Source of the DNA: Bacteroidota bacterium
GTDB taxonomy: Bacteria; Bacteroidota; Bacteroidia; Chitinophagales; Chitinophagaceae
NCBI GenBank assembly: GCA_018267965.1
Contig: JAFDXK010000007.1
Span: 78,333 to 142,332, forward strand
Direction: 5' to 3'
Length of the DNA: 64,000 nt
Made by a program: the position numbers and the translations under genes. Positions 32,950 through 41,923 of the stretch are shown here, piece by piece. The stretch's first letter is position 1, and the number at the start of each line of letters is the position of its first letter. A model generated the notes under the pieces. That model saw nothing but the letters and a program-made list of their open reading frames with translations, searched no databases and was not told the origin of the DNA.

Positions 32950-34083
32950 TTGAGTACCCACATGGTAGTTTGTAGGAAATGTATATTAGATAGTAACGAT
33001 GATCCGAATCTTGAGTTAGATGTAAACGGAGTTTGTCAGTATTGCCGTTACTATGATGATTTAAAAGCAAGAACAGTATTAACCGGAGATACAGCTAAAA
33101 AGAAAATTGAAGAAACTATAAAGAAGATAAAAGCTGATAAAACCGGAGAATATGACAGTATTTTAGGTTTAAGCGGCGGTGTTGATAGTAGCTATCTTGC
33201 TTACTTGGCAAAACAATATGGTTTGAATCCATTGTGTGTGCATTTTGATAATGGATGGAATAGCGAACAGGCGGTAAGCAATATTGAAAATATTATAAGC
33301 AAATGTGGTTTCGACCTTTCAACATACGTTATAAACTGGGAGGAATTCAGAGATTTACAAAGAGCCTATTTTCAGGCGTCAGTTGTTGATATCGAAGCGA
33401 TTACCGACCATGCCATTTTTGCTACTATGAACCGAATAGCCATGGAACATAACATAAAATATGTTCTAAGTGGCTTTAATACAGTTACAGAAGGTATTAT
33501 GATACAAGGCTGGACACATAAGAAATCAGACTACATCAATATACGTGATATCCATTCCAAATATGGATCTGTTCGTTTGAAAACCTTCCCTTTCATGGAC
33601 AGGAAGACAAAAAAGAAAATCCGTAAACTGGATGAAATAGAGATGCTGAATTGGATTGACTATAATAAGAAAAAAGTCAAGGAAATATTAGCCAGAGAAT
33701 TCGGTTGGAAAGATTACGGAGGTAAGCACTATGAGTCGATATTCACCAGGTTTTATCAGGGGTATATATTACCTGTCAAATTCAAAATTGATAAACGGAA
33801 AGTGCATTTGTCAAATTTGATATGTTCTGGTCAGATAACCAGGGAAGAGGCTTTGGAAGAAATGAAGAAACCTGCATACGACCCTGCTCAGCTCGAAATT
33901 GATAAAGAGTTTGTATTGAAAAAGCTTGGGTATACAAATGAAGAGTTTGATAAGATTATGAATGCCCCCGTGGTTCCTCACAAGAAGTTTAAAATAGAGG
34001 GGTCGCTATTTAATTACTACCCTGTACTAACGCCACTACGCCCATTGTGGCAATTATACAAACGTGTTACAAATAAACCATAA
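32950..34083 (+). CDS. N-acetyl sugar amidotransferase (WbpG/PseA type)
   Basis: ATP-dependent amidotransferase that turns an N-acetyl group of a nucleotide sugar into an acetamidino group, receiving ammonia from HisH/HisF-type partners. The N-terminal zinc knuckle is complete: C8-x2-C11 and C29-x2-C32. The PP-loop SGGVDSS is at 75-81. The conserved HFDNGWNSE, DIEAITDHAIF and DYGGKHYES blocks match WbpG. It has 377 residues with a TTG start; an ATG four codons in is also possible. A second copy is at 38975. A HisF-like gene follows the second copy, but no HisH is present. Confidence 0.9.
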   Translation: MSTHMVVCRKCILDSNDDPNLELDVNGVCQYCRYYDDLKARTVLTGDTAKKKIEETIKKIKADKTGEYDSILGLSGGVDSSYLAYLAKQYGLNPLCVHFDNGWNSEQAVSNIENIISKCGFDLSTYVINWEEFRDLQRAYFQASVVDIEAITDHAIFATMNRIAMEHNIKYVLSGFNTVTEGIMIQGWTHKKSDYINIRDIHSKYGSVRLKTFPFMDRKTKKKIRKLDEIEMLNWIDYNKKKVKEILAREFGWKDYGGKHYESIFTRFYQGYILPVKFKIDKRKVHLSNLICSGQITREEALEEMKKPAYDPAQLEIDKEFVLKKLGYTNEEFDKIMNAPVVPHKKFKIEGSLFNYYPVLTPLRPLWQLYKRVTNKP

Positions 34084-34088
34084 GACAA

Positions 34089-35006
34089 GTGAGTACGCTA
34101 TTCTCTATAATTGTAGCCAATTATAATAACGGACGATTTCTGGACGATTTGGTAAAAAGTGTTTTGAGCCAAACATATACCAATTGGGAATTGATAATAG
34201 CAGATGATGCTTCGCAGGATGAATCTGAACAAGTTGTTTCTAAATATTTGAGTGATACCAGGATTAAATTTATTAAGCACACTATAAATAAGGGAGCAGG
34301 TGGAGCATTCAAGACTGCGGCGGACAATTCTAAGGGTGAAATAATTGGTATGCTGGGAGCTGATGATGCATTAGATCCCGATACTATAAGGATTATGGTT
34401 GAAGCCCATGCTGCTAATCCGGGAGCAGTGTTGGTAACAACAAGAGCTTACGATTGTGATTTGAATTTGAAGCCTTATGGTATTTGTGAAATATCAGATA
34501 AGCAACCTGAAGGAGTACCACTCATTAAAGACGTAAGGATAAGCAACTTTGTTACGTTTAAACGAAAAAACTATTTACAAACAGAAGGATTTTCTGATAA
34601 TATTAAAAGGGCAGTTGATATAGATATTTATTTACAGTTGGAGGAGACTGGCGGCTCATTATTTTTTGTAGATAAGCCATTGTATTTGTACAGAAGGCAT
34701 TTACAGGGAATTTCACAGGGAGGGGAAAATGGTGTAAAGGCGGCAACATTTAGTCTAAGAGCGAAAATGAATGCATACCAAAGAAGATTAAAAACCGGAT
34801 TCACACCAAATCTTACGAAGCAAGAATACGAAGAGATCGCCAAAACGTATTACCAACGACATGCCATACAATCAAGACAGCAAGGAGCATATAAAGAAGC
34901 AATAAATCATCTTTTGCAGTTATTAAAAGTATCACCAAGAAATATTGTCTCGCGCACATTTTGGTCTGGGATGGCTGCTAATTTGTATAGAATAGTTAAA
35001 GGGTAA
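34089..35006 (+). CDS. Glycosyltransferase family 2
   Basis: GT-A enzyme of 305 residues with a GTG start. N-terminal STLFSIIVANYNNGRFL, nucleotide site LIIADDASQDES, and metal/acceptor motif MLGADDALDPDTI are all in the expected order. A YLYRRHLQGIS segment near residue 205 is typical of O-antigen GT2 enzymes. The C-terminal ~80 residues are helical and basic (RLKTGFTPNLTKQEYEEI). Substrates are unknown. It sits 5 bp after the first WbpG-like gene. Confidence 0.87.
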   Translation: MSTLFSIIVANYNNGRFLDDLVKSVLSQTYTNWELIIADDASQDESEQVVSKYLSDTRIKFIKHTINKGAGGAFKTAADNSKGEIIGMLGADDALDPDTIRIMVEAHAANPGAVLVTTRAYDCDLNLKPYGICEISDKQPEGVPLIKDVRISNFVTFKRKNYLQTEGFSDNIKRAVDIDIYLQLEETGGSLFFVDKPLYLYRRHLQGISQGGENGVKAATFSLRAKMNAYQRRLKTGFTPNLTKQEYEEIAKTYYQRHAIQSRQQGAYKEAINHLLQLLKVSPRNIVSRTFWSGMAANLYRIVKG

Positions 35007-35012
35007 TAAACA

Positions 35013-36176
35013 GTGGGTAAGCCTGTTATAGTATTTGTATTTGAGAAAAAAACCGGAGGCGTAGCATCCATGATGTTTAGGATAATAAACAATGGAGGCT
35101 TAAGGGACTATTTTCATGTTAGACTAGTATTGATTAGGAGTAATGATTTGGATGAAAAAGATGAATTATTTGAGGAGAATATTGACGCTGACGAGACAAT
35201 TATCTTTGATTTTGATAAATACGCCAATAGGTATTATGAGCTGAAGAGGCTTCATAAATATTTGGGAGAGGAAGATGGCGTTATTGTATGTAATGATTTT
35301 TTAGAGTTGGATTGCATAGGTCTGTTTAATACACCCAAAAAAGTGTGTCAGATTATCCACGATTTCTACAGTGTTAAATTGTTTGTTAGGTATAACGCTG
35401 CCATTGATTTTTATCTTACGCACTCTAAGTTTTGGAAAGATGTATTATATAGTGCAGATGCACTTGAAATTAAATGTGAGCACATAATTCATGGTATTGA
35501 TATACCGGACTACAGCAAAAAAAGTGTTACCGGCGAAAAATTAAAGATCGCATTTACCGGTAGATTAACTGAAGCAAAAGGTGTTCATATATTACATGAT
35601 ATAGATAAGGAATTGCAGCATAGGAATATTTCTGTAGAATGGGTGATTATCGGTAATGGGCCATTGAGGGAGTTTTTATCAAAGCAATGGGAAGGCACCA
35701 GTAATGCTAAATTTATTTCGCCAAAGAATAATAAAGACGTTTTAAACGAAATGTTGCAATGTGATTTATTTATTCTCCCTACACAATTTGAAGGCTATGG
35801 TAGTGCAATATTAGAAGCGTTAGCTTGTGGGTTAGTGCCAATTGTTGCTGATGTAGCTGGTGGTACCAGAGAAATACTTAAAGATATCGGGCATAGAGTA
35901 GAAGCAAGAAACCCCGTTGTTTATGCCGACTATGTAGAACATTTTAATGTTAATAGGAATTTACTTGCTACCGAACAAGTGAACTGCAGAGAATATGCAG
36001 AGCATAATTATGATATAAAAAACACGGCAAAGGAATACACAAATTCTTTTATCAGGCACAGCAAAATTCAGAGGAGAAAGTATTTAGAGGGGAATATGCA
36101 ATTTGGTTCTTTTTTAGATAAGGCTGTTATTCCTGATGTACTTGTAAAGGTTATAAGGAGAATTATCAGAAAATAA
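35013..36176 (+). CDS. Glycosyltransferase family 4
   Basis: GT-B transferase of 387 residues starting at GTG. The N-terminal acceptor domain has FEKKTGGVASMMFRI. The C-terminal domain starts near LKIAFTGRLTEAKGVHIL and contains the GT4 signature PTQFEGYGSAILEALACGLVPI with the E-x7-E pair. The protein ends with a basic segment (VIRRIIRK) that could touch the membrane. Its sugar is unknown. Confidence 0.87.
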   Translation: MGKPVIVFVFEKKTGGVASMMFRIINNGGLRDYFHVRLVLIRSNDLDEKDELFEENIDADETIIFDFDKYANRYYELKRLHKYLGEEDGVIVCNDFLELDCIGLFNTPKKVCQIIHDFYSVKLFVRYNAAIDFYLTHSKFWKDVLYSADALEIKCEHIIHGIDIPDYSKKSVTGEKLKIAFTGRLTEAKGVHILHDIDKELQHRNISVEWVIIGNGPLREFLSKQWEGTSNAKFISPKNNKDVLNEMLQCDLFILPTQFEGYGSAILEALACGLVPIVADVAGGTREILKDIGHRVEARNPVVYADYVEHFNVNRNLLATEQVNCREYAEHNYDIKNTAKEYTNSFIRHSKIQRRKYLEGNMQFGSFLDKAVIPDVLVKVIRRIIRK

Positions 36177-36206
36177 ATTTTAGAAATAGTATTTAAATAA
36201 GGTATT

Positions 36207-36923
36207 ATGCATTTTGAAAACAATGTTGACAGCTACTTAGACGGTTCGAAATTCTCGAGTAGTATGATGGTGAAAGTTGCTGAAAAGGATAATGCCATTG
36301 TCTCACGTTTCGATAAAATTGTACAATGCTCCAGAGGGAAAAAAATAATCCATTTGGGTTTTGCGGATCATTTGCCATTGATAGAACAAAAAATGCAACA
36401 GGGTAAATGGTTGCATGGACGAATATTGGATGTAGCTCAAAAATGTATTGGTGTAGATATTAACACAGAAGCTGTAAAGTATATCTCACACAAATTTGGT
36501 ATTTCAGGTCTCTATACGCACAATATCACACAGGGAGATTTATTAAATGCTATTACATCTGACACATGGGATTATATTATTCTCGGCGAAATTTTAGAGC
36601 ATATTGATAACCCCGTTTCATTTTTAACTCATATTAAGGAGAGGTATGGCAAATACTTTAACAAAATGATTATTACAGTACCTAATGCATTTGATTTTAG
36701 TAATATAAGACTAATCAGAAGAAATATAGAGTTTATTAATACCGATCATAGGTATTGGTTCACTCCTTATACCTTGGCAAAAGTTGCCATACAGGCAGGT
36801 TATAAACCGGATGAATTTTTCTATTGTCAGTCACATATGCCTAAAGGATGGTTACCTAAATTTTTGATGAGAAGGTATCCGATGTGCAGAGAGGGATTAT
36901 TAATGATTTTATCACAGAAGTAA
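36207..36923 (+). CDS. SAM-dependent methyltransferase (Methyltransf_11/23-like)
   Basis: Class I methyltransferase of 238 residues. A SAM-binding strand KKIIHLGFADH, the acidic-loop strand CIGVDINTEAV and the downstream DYIILGEILEHIDNP (motif post-I/IV) are in order. The C-terminal substrate side has TVPNAF and HRYWFTPYTL, a combination common in methyltransferases within glycan loci. Likely targets are sugar hydroxyls, perhaps including a chain-end methyl cap. It lies 30 bp after the previous gene. Confidence 0.8.
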   Translation: MHFENNVDSYLDGSKFSSSMMVKVAEKDNAIVSRFDKIVQCSRGKKIIHLGFADHLPLIEQKMQQGKWLHGRILDVAQKCIGVDINTEAVKYISHKFGISGLYTHNITQGDLLNAITSDTWDYIILGEILEHIDNPVSFLTHIKERYGKYFNKMIITVPNAFDFSNIRLIRRNIEFINTDHRYWFTPYTLAKVAIQAGYKPDEFFYCQSHMPKGWLPKFLMRRYPMCREGLLMILSQK

Positions 36924-36932
36924 CGCTTAATT

Positions 36933-37754
36933 ATGGAAAAGACTCCTGTAGTTAGTGTATTAATGACTGCGTATAATAGACAGGAATTTATTAAAGAAGC
37001 CATTGAAAGTGTATTAAGATCGTGGTATCTAGATTTTGAATTAATAATTGTTGATGACTGCTCAAACGATAATACATACGCCATAGCTAAGTCATACGAA
37101 CAGATTGATAGCAGGGTAAGAGTGTATCAGAATGATAAAAATTTAGGGGATTACCCTAATAGGAACCGTGCTGCTTCGTATGCAACAGGGAAGTATATTA
37201 AATATCTTGACTCAGATGATATTATGTACCCACATTGTTTACAGGTTATGGTTGCAGGTATGGAACAATTTCCTGAAGCTGGTTATGCATTGTCCGCTAA
37301 AGGTGATCCAAATTGCCCTTACCCTGTTTTATTGTCAAGTAAAGAAGCTTATTTAGAGCACTTTTACACCTATGGGCATTTTGACAGAGCCCCGGGTTCT
37401 GTTATTATTAGGAAAAATGCATTTGATAAAGTAGGTGGTTTTAGTGGGGAACGTATGATAGGTGACACTGACTTATGGTTTAAAATGTCAATGTACTTTC
37501 CAACATTGAAGGTATTTTCAGAATTATATTGGGCTAGAACACATAGCAATCAGGAACAACAGAGCAGCTATGCCCAACAACAATACCGTAGTTTGAGAGA
37601 AGCAGTAGTTGAGAAATATTTTAATGATGTGAATTGCCCACTGACGACCGAAGAAAAGAGGCAAATAAACAAAATGCTAAAGAAAAGATTGCATAGAATA
37701 CATTTTTTGCTTTTTATCACCCATATATATAAATTTTTGAAGCGATTCAAATAG
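36933..37754 (+). CDS. Glycosyltransferase family 2
   Basis: GT-A transferase, 273 residues. Motifs: VVSVLMTAYNRQEFI at the N-terminus, LIIVDDCSNDNT at the nucleotide site, and YLDSDDIMYPH (residues ~90-100) for the DxD-like metal site. The aspartate GDTDLWFKM supplies the presumed catalytic base. The C-terminal end is basic (KMLKKRLHRIH). Donor and acceptor are unknown. Confidence 0.88.
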   Translation: MEKTPVVSVLMTAYNRQEFIKEAIESVLRSWYLDFELIIVDDCSNDNTYAIAKSYEQIDSRVRVYQNDKNLGDYPNRNRAASYATGKYIKYLDSDDIMYPHCLQVMVAGMEQFPEAGYALSAKGDPNCPYPVLLSSKEAYLEHFYTYGHFDRAPGSVIIRKNAFDKVGGFSGERMIGDTDLWFKMSMYFPTLKVFSELYWARTHSNQEQQSSYAQQQYRSLREAVVEKYFNDVNCPLTTEEKRQINKMLKKRLHRIHFLLFITHIYKFLKRFK

Positions 37755-37755
37755 A

Positions 37756-38973
37756 ATGGAACTTATTTTTTTTACAAATCATTACCCCTATGGTATTGGT
37801 GAGCAATGGAAGAAAAATGAATTATCTGTATTCAATGAAAACTTTGATAAAATAACTGTCATTCCTTATTCTTACGGCAACAATAAAAATCAACGAAAGG
37901 AATTACCTGATAAAGCGGTATTACAAAATCCTCTTTTTGAGCAGGATGGAATTATTTTAAAAAAATCCGATTTCCTAAAAATATTATTTCATAAGTACGC
38001 CTCGGTTTTTATAAAGGAGTTTCTAACCAAAAGAGTATATAAGAGTAAGATAAACACTATTAGTTGGGCCTGTGCTACAATAGGCATTATAAGGATGTTG
38101 GCACATCCAGCAATAAAAAAACTAAACGAACTTAGTTCAGATACAGTCTTATATTTTTTTTGGGGAAGAGGTATAGCAGATGTAATACCATTTATCAATA
38201 CAGGAAAGTTCAGGAAAGTTTTAGTTCGAATGCATCGCTATGACATATTTGAGTATGCTAATAATAATTACATTCCGTACAGAAGCATATTGATGAAAAA
38301 AGAGAATGTGCTTATTGCACCTTGCTCAAAAGCTGGAGTAGAACATTTGAATGAGTTGTACCCCAATGCCAAAAATGTTAAGTTGATACGGTTGGGAACA
38401 CGCTCGAATGGAAAGGTGAGCAAGATGTCAGAGGACGGTGTATTAAGAATAGTAAGTTGTTCAGTTTTAACATCTGTTAAACGTGTACATCTTATGATAG
38501 AATCATTGCAATATATTAATTCCCGGGTTATTTGGAGGCATATTGGTAATGGGGTCTTAGAAAAAGAACTAAAGTCTCTTGTTGAAAAAGTTGGAGTGGC
38601 TGATAAATTTATTTTTGAAGGTTTTGTGAATAGTGATGATATCAATGATTTGTATACAAGTGGCCAATTCGATTTATTTGTGAATACCAGCTCTAGCGAG
38701 GGAGTACCTGTTTCTATTATGGAAGCATTTGCTGCTGGTATACCAGTTTTAGCCACAAACGTAGGCGGGACTTCTGAGATTGTCGACGAATCAGTTGGTG
38801 GACTGTTGGCTGAAGGTGTTACCCCTAAACAATTAGCTAATGCAATTAATAGTTATTACCAATTAACAACTGATAAAAAACAAAAAATAAGGGATAATGC
38901 ATATGCCAGGTTTGCATCAATGTCAGACTCTGACAAATTATCTAAGGAGTTAGTTGAAATTTTAAAGAACTAA
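37756..38973 (+). CDS. Glycosyltransferase family 4
   Basis: GT-B transferase of 405 residues. The N-terminal half begins MELIFFTNHYPYGIGEQWKKNEL, a pattern seen in GT4 proteins of exopolysaccharide loci. The C-terminal half has LRIVSCSVLTSVKRVHLMIE, the glycine-rich IGNGVLEKEL, and the signature SSSEGVPVSIMEAFAAGIPV with E-x7-E. It starts 1 bp after its neighbour and ends 1 bp before the second WbpG-like gene. Confidence 0.88.
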   Translation: MELIFFTNHYPYGIGEQWKKNELSVFNENFDKITVIPYSYGNNKNQRKELPDKAVLQNPLFEQDGIILKKSDFLKILFHKYASVFIKEFLTKRVYKSKINTISWACATIGIIRMLAHPAIKKLNELSSDTVLYFFWGRGIADVIPFINTGKFRKVLVRMHRYDIFEYANNNYIPYRSILMKKENVLIAPCSKAGVEHLNELYPNAKNVKLIRLGTRSNGKVSKMSEDGVLRIVSCSVLTSVKRVHLMIESLQYINSRVIWRHIGNGVLEKELKSLVEKVGVADKFIFEGFVNSDDINDLYTSGQFDLFVNTSSSEGVPVSIMEAFAAGIPVLATNVGGTSEIVDESVGGLLAEGVTPKQLANAINSYYQLTTDKKQKIRDNAYARFASMSDSDKLSKELVEILKN

Positions 38974-38974
38974 G

Positions 38975-40117
38975 TTGAACAGTAACAGACCATACCAACA
39001 ATGTAGTATCTCGGTAATGGATACTATAGCAGATGATAATATTCAATTCGATGAGAAAGGAATATGTAATTATTATTACGAATACAAAAAAGCATATAAA
39101 GAAAGTGTTTTGCAGGGTGATGCCGGTTGGAATAAACTTTCCGGGATTGCAGATACAATAAAGAAAGCTGGAGAAGGCAAACAATATGATTGCATAATGG
39201 GTTTGAGCGGTGGCGTTGATAGCACTTATGTCGCATATTTGGCAAAAAAACTTGGGCTAAAGCCCTTGGCCATTCATTTTGACAATGGATGGAACAGCGA
39301 ATTGGCAGTTAAGAATATTGAAAACATTGTTAGTAAACTAGGTTTTGATTTGTTTACCTATGTTATCAACTGGGAGGAATTTAAGGACTTGCAAATCTCA
39401 TATCTCAAGGCATCTGTCGTAGATATTGAAGCAATCACAGACCATGCAATATTTGCTACTTTATATAGAATCGCAGGACAAAAAAATATTCAGTACATAC
39501 TGAGTGGTACCAATGTTCAAACAGAAAATACGCTACCTAAAAGCTGGATTCATCCTAAAACAGACCACATCAATATAAAATCTATTCACAAGGCATACGG
39601 CACCGTTCAATTGAAAACGTTTCCCTTCATGGATGCTAAAGTGAAGAGGTACTATCAGCAGGTAAAAGGTGTTCAGTCTGTTTCTGTATTGAACTACGCT
39701 GACTATAACAAGCAAGCAGTAAAAAAGCTGATCCAGGATGAATTAGGTTGGAGAGATTATGGTGGTAAACATTACGAAAGTATCTGGACACGTTTTTACC
39801 AGGGATATATACTGCCTACAAAATTTGGTATCGATAAAAGAAAGGCACATCTAAGTGATTTGATATTTGGCGAACAGATAACTAAAGCAGAAGCACTTGA
39901 AGAATTGAAAAAGCCAATGTATGATGCCGAGCAGTTTAATGCTGACTATGATTTTGTTTTGAAAAAATTTGGTTTTTCTGATAAGCAATTTCAAGAAATC
40001 ATGCAAATACCACCTCGCAGCCATTACGATTTTGACTACGAGATGCCAATAGATAAAAGATACCCGATATTAAAGCCGTTAAAAAAAATATATAGAACAA
40101 TATTTCCTCCTAAATAA
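38975..40117 (+). CDS. N-acetyl sugar amidotransferase paralogue with broken zinc knuckle
   Basis: Second WbpG-like protein, 380 residues, clearly homologous to the copy at 32950 along its whole length (PP-loop SGGVDST at 78-84, HFDNGWNSE, DIEAITDHAIF, DYGGKHYES). Its N-terminal knuckle has lost two of four cysteines: C10 and C31 remain, but the partners are S13 and Y34, where the family has CxxC. Zinc binding may be lost or replaced. It is followed within 2 bp by the HisF-like gene, so it looks like the primary ammonia-receiving copy by position. TTG start. Confidence 0.87.
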   Translation: MNSNRPYQQCSISVMDTIADDNIQFDEKGICNYYYEYKKAYKESVLQGDAGWNKLSGIADTIKKAGEGKQYDCIMGLSGGVDSTYVAYLAKKLGLKPLAIHFDNGWNSELAVKNIENIVSKLGFDLFTYVINWEEFKDLQISYLKASVVDIEAITDHAIFATLYRIAGQKNIQYILSGTNVQTENTLPKSWIHPKTDHINIKSIHKAYGTVQLKTFPFMDAKVKRYYQQVKGVQSVSVLNYADYNKQAVKKLIQDELGWRDYGGKHYESIWTRFYQGYILPTKFGIDKRKAHLSDLIFGEQITKAEALEELKKPMYDAEQFNADYDFVLKKFGFSDKQFQEIMQIPPRSHYDFDYEMPIDKRYPILKPLKKIYRTIFPPK

Positions 40118-40119
40118 CT

Positions 40120-40869
40120 ATGGCTAGAGTAAGAATAATACCGGTTTTATTATTGAGCAAAGGAGGTTTATATAAAACCATCAACTTTAAGAATGCAAAG
40201 TACGTTGGTGACCCTATCAATGCTGTTAAGATATTTAATGAAAAAGAAGCAGATGAGTTGATATTACTAGACTACACAGCTTCTGTAGAAAAAAGAGGGC
40301 CGGATTTTGTTAAAATAGCTGAGATAGCCGGAGAAGCATTTATGCCTATGGCCTATGGTGGAGGTATCAGAAATTGGGAAACAGCAAAACGTGTATTTGA
40401 TTCAGGATATGAAAAAGTGGTGTTGAACTCCGTATTGTTTGAAGATAAGACCATCATTGCTAAAATTGCAGAGGTGTATGGTAGCCAGGCAGTAGTTGGT
40501 AGTATGGATATTAAAAAGAACCTCTTTGGGAAATACAAAGTGTTTTCGCACTCTGGAACAAAAGCTACAGGATTCTCTCCTGTTGAATGGGCAAAAGAGT
40601 TAGAGCAATTAGGTGCAGGAGAAATCATGCTAAACAATATTGATAAGGATGGCACCTGGGATGGCTATGCTTTAGATATTTTAAAAGAAGTGACTCATGC
40701 AGTATCTATACCTGTAATTGCTTGCGGTGGTGCCGGTAGTTTCGAAGATTTTGAAAAAGCAGTTAATAACGGAGCGTCTGCAGTAGCTGCAGGTAGCATG
40801 TTTGTGTTTCAGAAAAAGGGAATGGGAGTATTAATCAGTTTCCCTACTAATAGACAATTAAAAGTATAG
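40120..40869 (+). CDS. HisF-like ammonia-channel subunit (HisF2/WbpH-type partner)
   Basis: A (beta/alpha)8 barrel of 249 residues homologous to the cyclase subunit of imidazole-glycerol-phosphate synthase. In glycan loci these HisF paralogues pass ammonia from HisH to a WbpG-type amidotransferase. Of the two catalytic aspartates of true HisF, Asp130 is kept (SMDIKK) but Asp11 is replaced by Leu (IIPVLLLSKGG), so histidine synthesis is unlikely. AYGGGIR and CGGAGSFEDF phosphate-binding loops remain. No HisH gene is visible here. Confidence 0.88.
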   Translation: MARVRIIPVLLLSKGGLYKTINFKNAKYVGDPINAVKIFNEKEADELILLDYTASVEKRGPDFVKIAEIAGEAFMPMAYGGGIRNWETAKRVFDSGYEKVVLNSVLFEDKTIIAKIAEVYGSQAVVGSMDIKKNLFGKYKVFSHSGTKATGFSPVEWAKELEQLGAGEIMLNNIDKDGTWDGYALDILKEVTHAVSIPVIACGGAGSFEDFEKAVNNGASAVAAGSMFVFQKKGMGVLISFPTNRQLKV

Positions 40870-40900
40870 CACAAAGTGCTGATAAAATCTAACAAATATT

Positions 40901-41923
40901 ATGAAAAATAAATCTGTAAAATTTGCGATTGTAGGTTGTGGACGTATAGCCCAGCGACATGCAGAACATATTAATAATCAAGGTATCCTTGTTGCAGTAT
41001 GTGATAATGTGCCAGAACGTGCAGATGCTATGGCAAATAAGTATGGCGCAAAAGCATACTATGATATTGCTGATATGTTACAGAATGAAAAATACATTGA
41101 TGTAGTGTCTATTTGTTCGCCAAATAGTTTGCATGCATCACATTCCATACAAGCGCTAAAAGCAGGATTTCATGTGCTCTGCGAAAAGCCAATGGCAATT
41201 ACTGTACAAGATTGCGGCAATATGATAAAAACTGCAGAGTCTGCTAACAAGAGACTGTTTGCAATAAAGCAAAACAGGTTTAACCCACCTGTTGCTGCAG
41301 TAAAACAAGCTATAGATGAAGGCAAACTGGGTAAAATTTATAGTGTGCAGCTAAGTTGTTTCTGGAATCGCAATGATGACTATTATGCTAATTCGTGGAA
41401 GGGAACACAGGATATGGATGGTGGCACATTGTATACACAATTCTCGCATTTCATCGATCTGCTGTACTGGATGATTGGCGACGTTAAAAATGTAAACGCC
41501 TTTATGAGTAACTATGCCCACAAAGAAACTATAGATTTTGAGGATACAGGTGTCGTAGCTGTTGAGTTTTATAATGGCGCAATTGGCACAATCAATTATA
41601 CAGTTAATAGCTATCAGAAAAATATGGAAGGTTCATTAACCATATTTGCAGAGAAAGGAACAATAAAAATCGGCGGACAATATTTAAATGAACTTGAATA
41701 CCAAAATATCGAAGGATTTAAAATAGAAAACTTGCCAGAGGGGAATAAAGCCAATAACTATGGTTCCTACCAGGGTTCTATGTCAAACCACGATAAGGTA
41801 TACGAGAACCTTATAGACGTGCTTACCAATAATGCAAGTATTTCAACGAATGCCTTTGAAGGATTGAAAACGGTTGAGATAATTGATAAAATATATTCAT
41901 CAGCAAAAACAATCAATCAATGA
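40901..41923 (+). CDS. Gfo/Idh/MocA oxidoreductase (WbpB/WlbA-like)
   Basis: NAD-dependent sugar dehydrogenase of 340 residues. In the homologous pathway WbpB/WlbA oxidises C3 of UDP-N-acetylglucosaminuronic acid. The N-terminal Rossmann loop FAIVGCGRIAQRH (residues 7-19), the catalytic Lys in CEKPMAI (about 93-99) and the later DGGTLYTQFSHFIDLL are typical. It is directly followed by an N-acyltransferase and a DegT-type aminotransferase, completing the WbpB-WbpD-WbpE set for a 2,3-diacetamido uronic acid. UDP-GlcNAc 6-dehydrogenase (WbpA) is not in the window. Confidence 0.88.
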   Translation: MKNKSVKFAIVGCGRIAQRHAEHINNQGILVAVCDNVPERADAMANKYGAKAYYDIADMLQNEKYIDVVSICSPNSLHASHSIQALKAGFHVLCEKPMAITVQDCGNMIKTAESANKRLFAIKQNRFNPPVAAVKQAIDEGKLGKIYSVQLSCFWNRNDDYYANSWKGTQDMDGGTLYTQFSHFIDLLYWMIGDVKNVNAFMSNYAHKETIDFEDTGVVAVEFYNGAIGTINYTVNSYQKNMEGSLTIFAEKGTIKIGGQYLNELEYQNIEGFKIENLPEGNKANNYGSYQGSMSNHDKVYENLIDVLTNNASISTNAFEGLKTVEIIDKIYSSAKTINQ

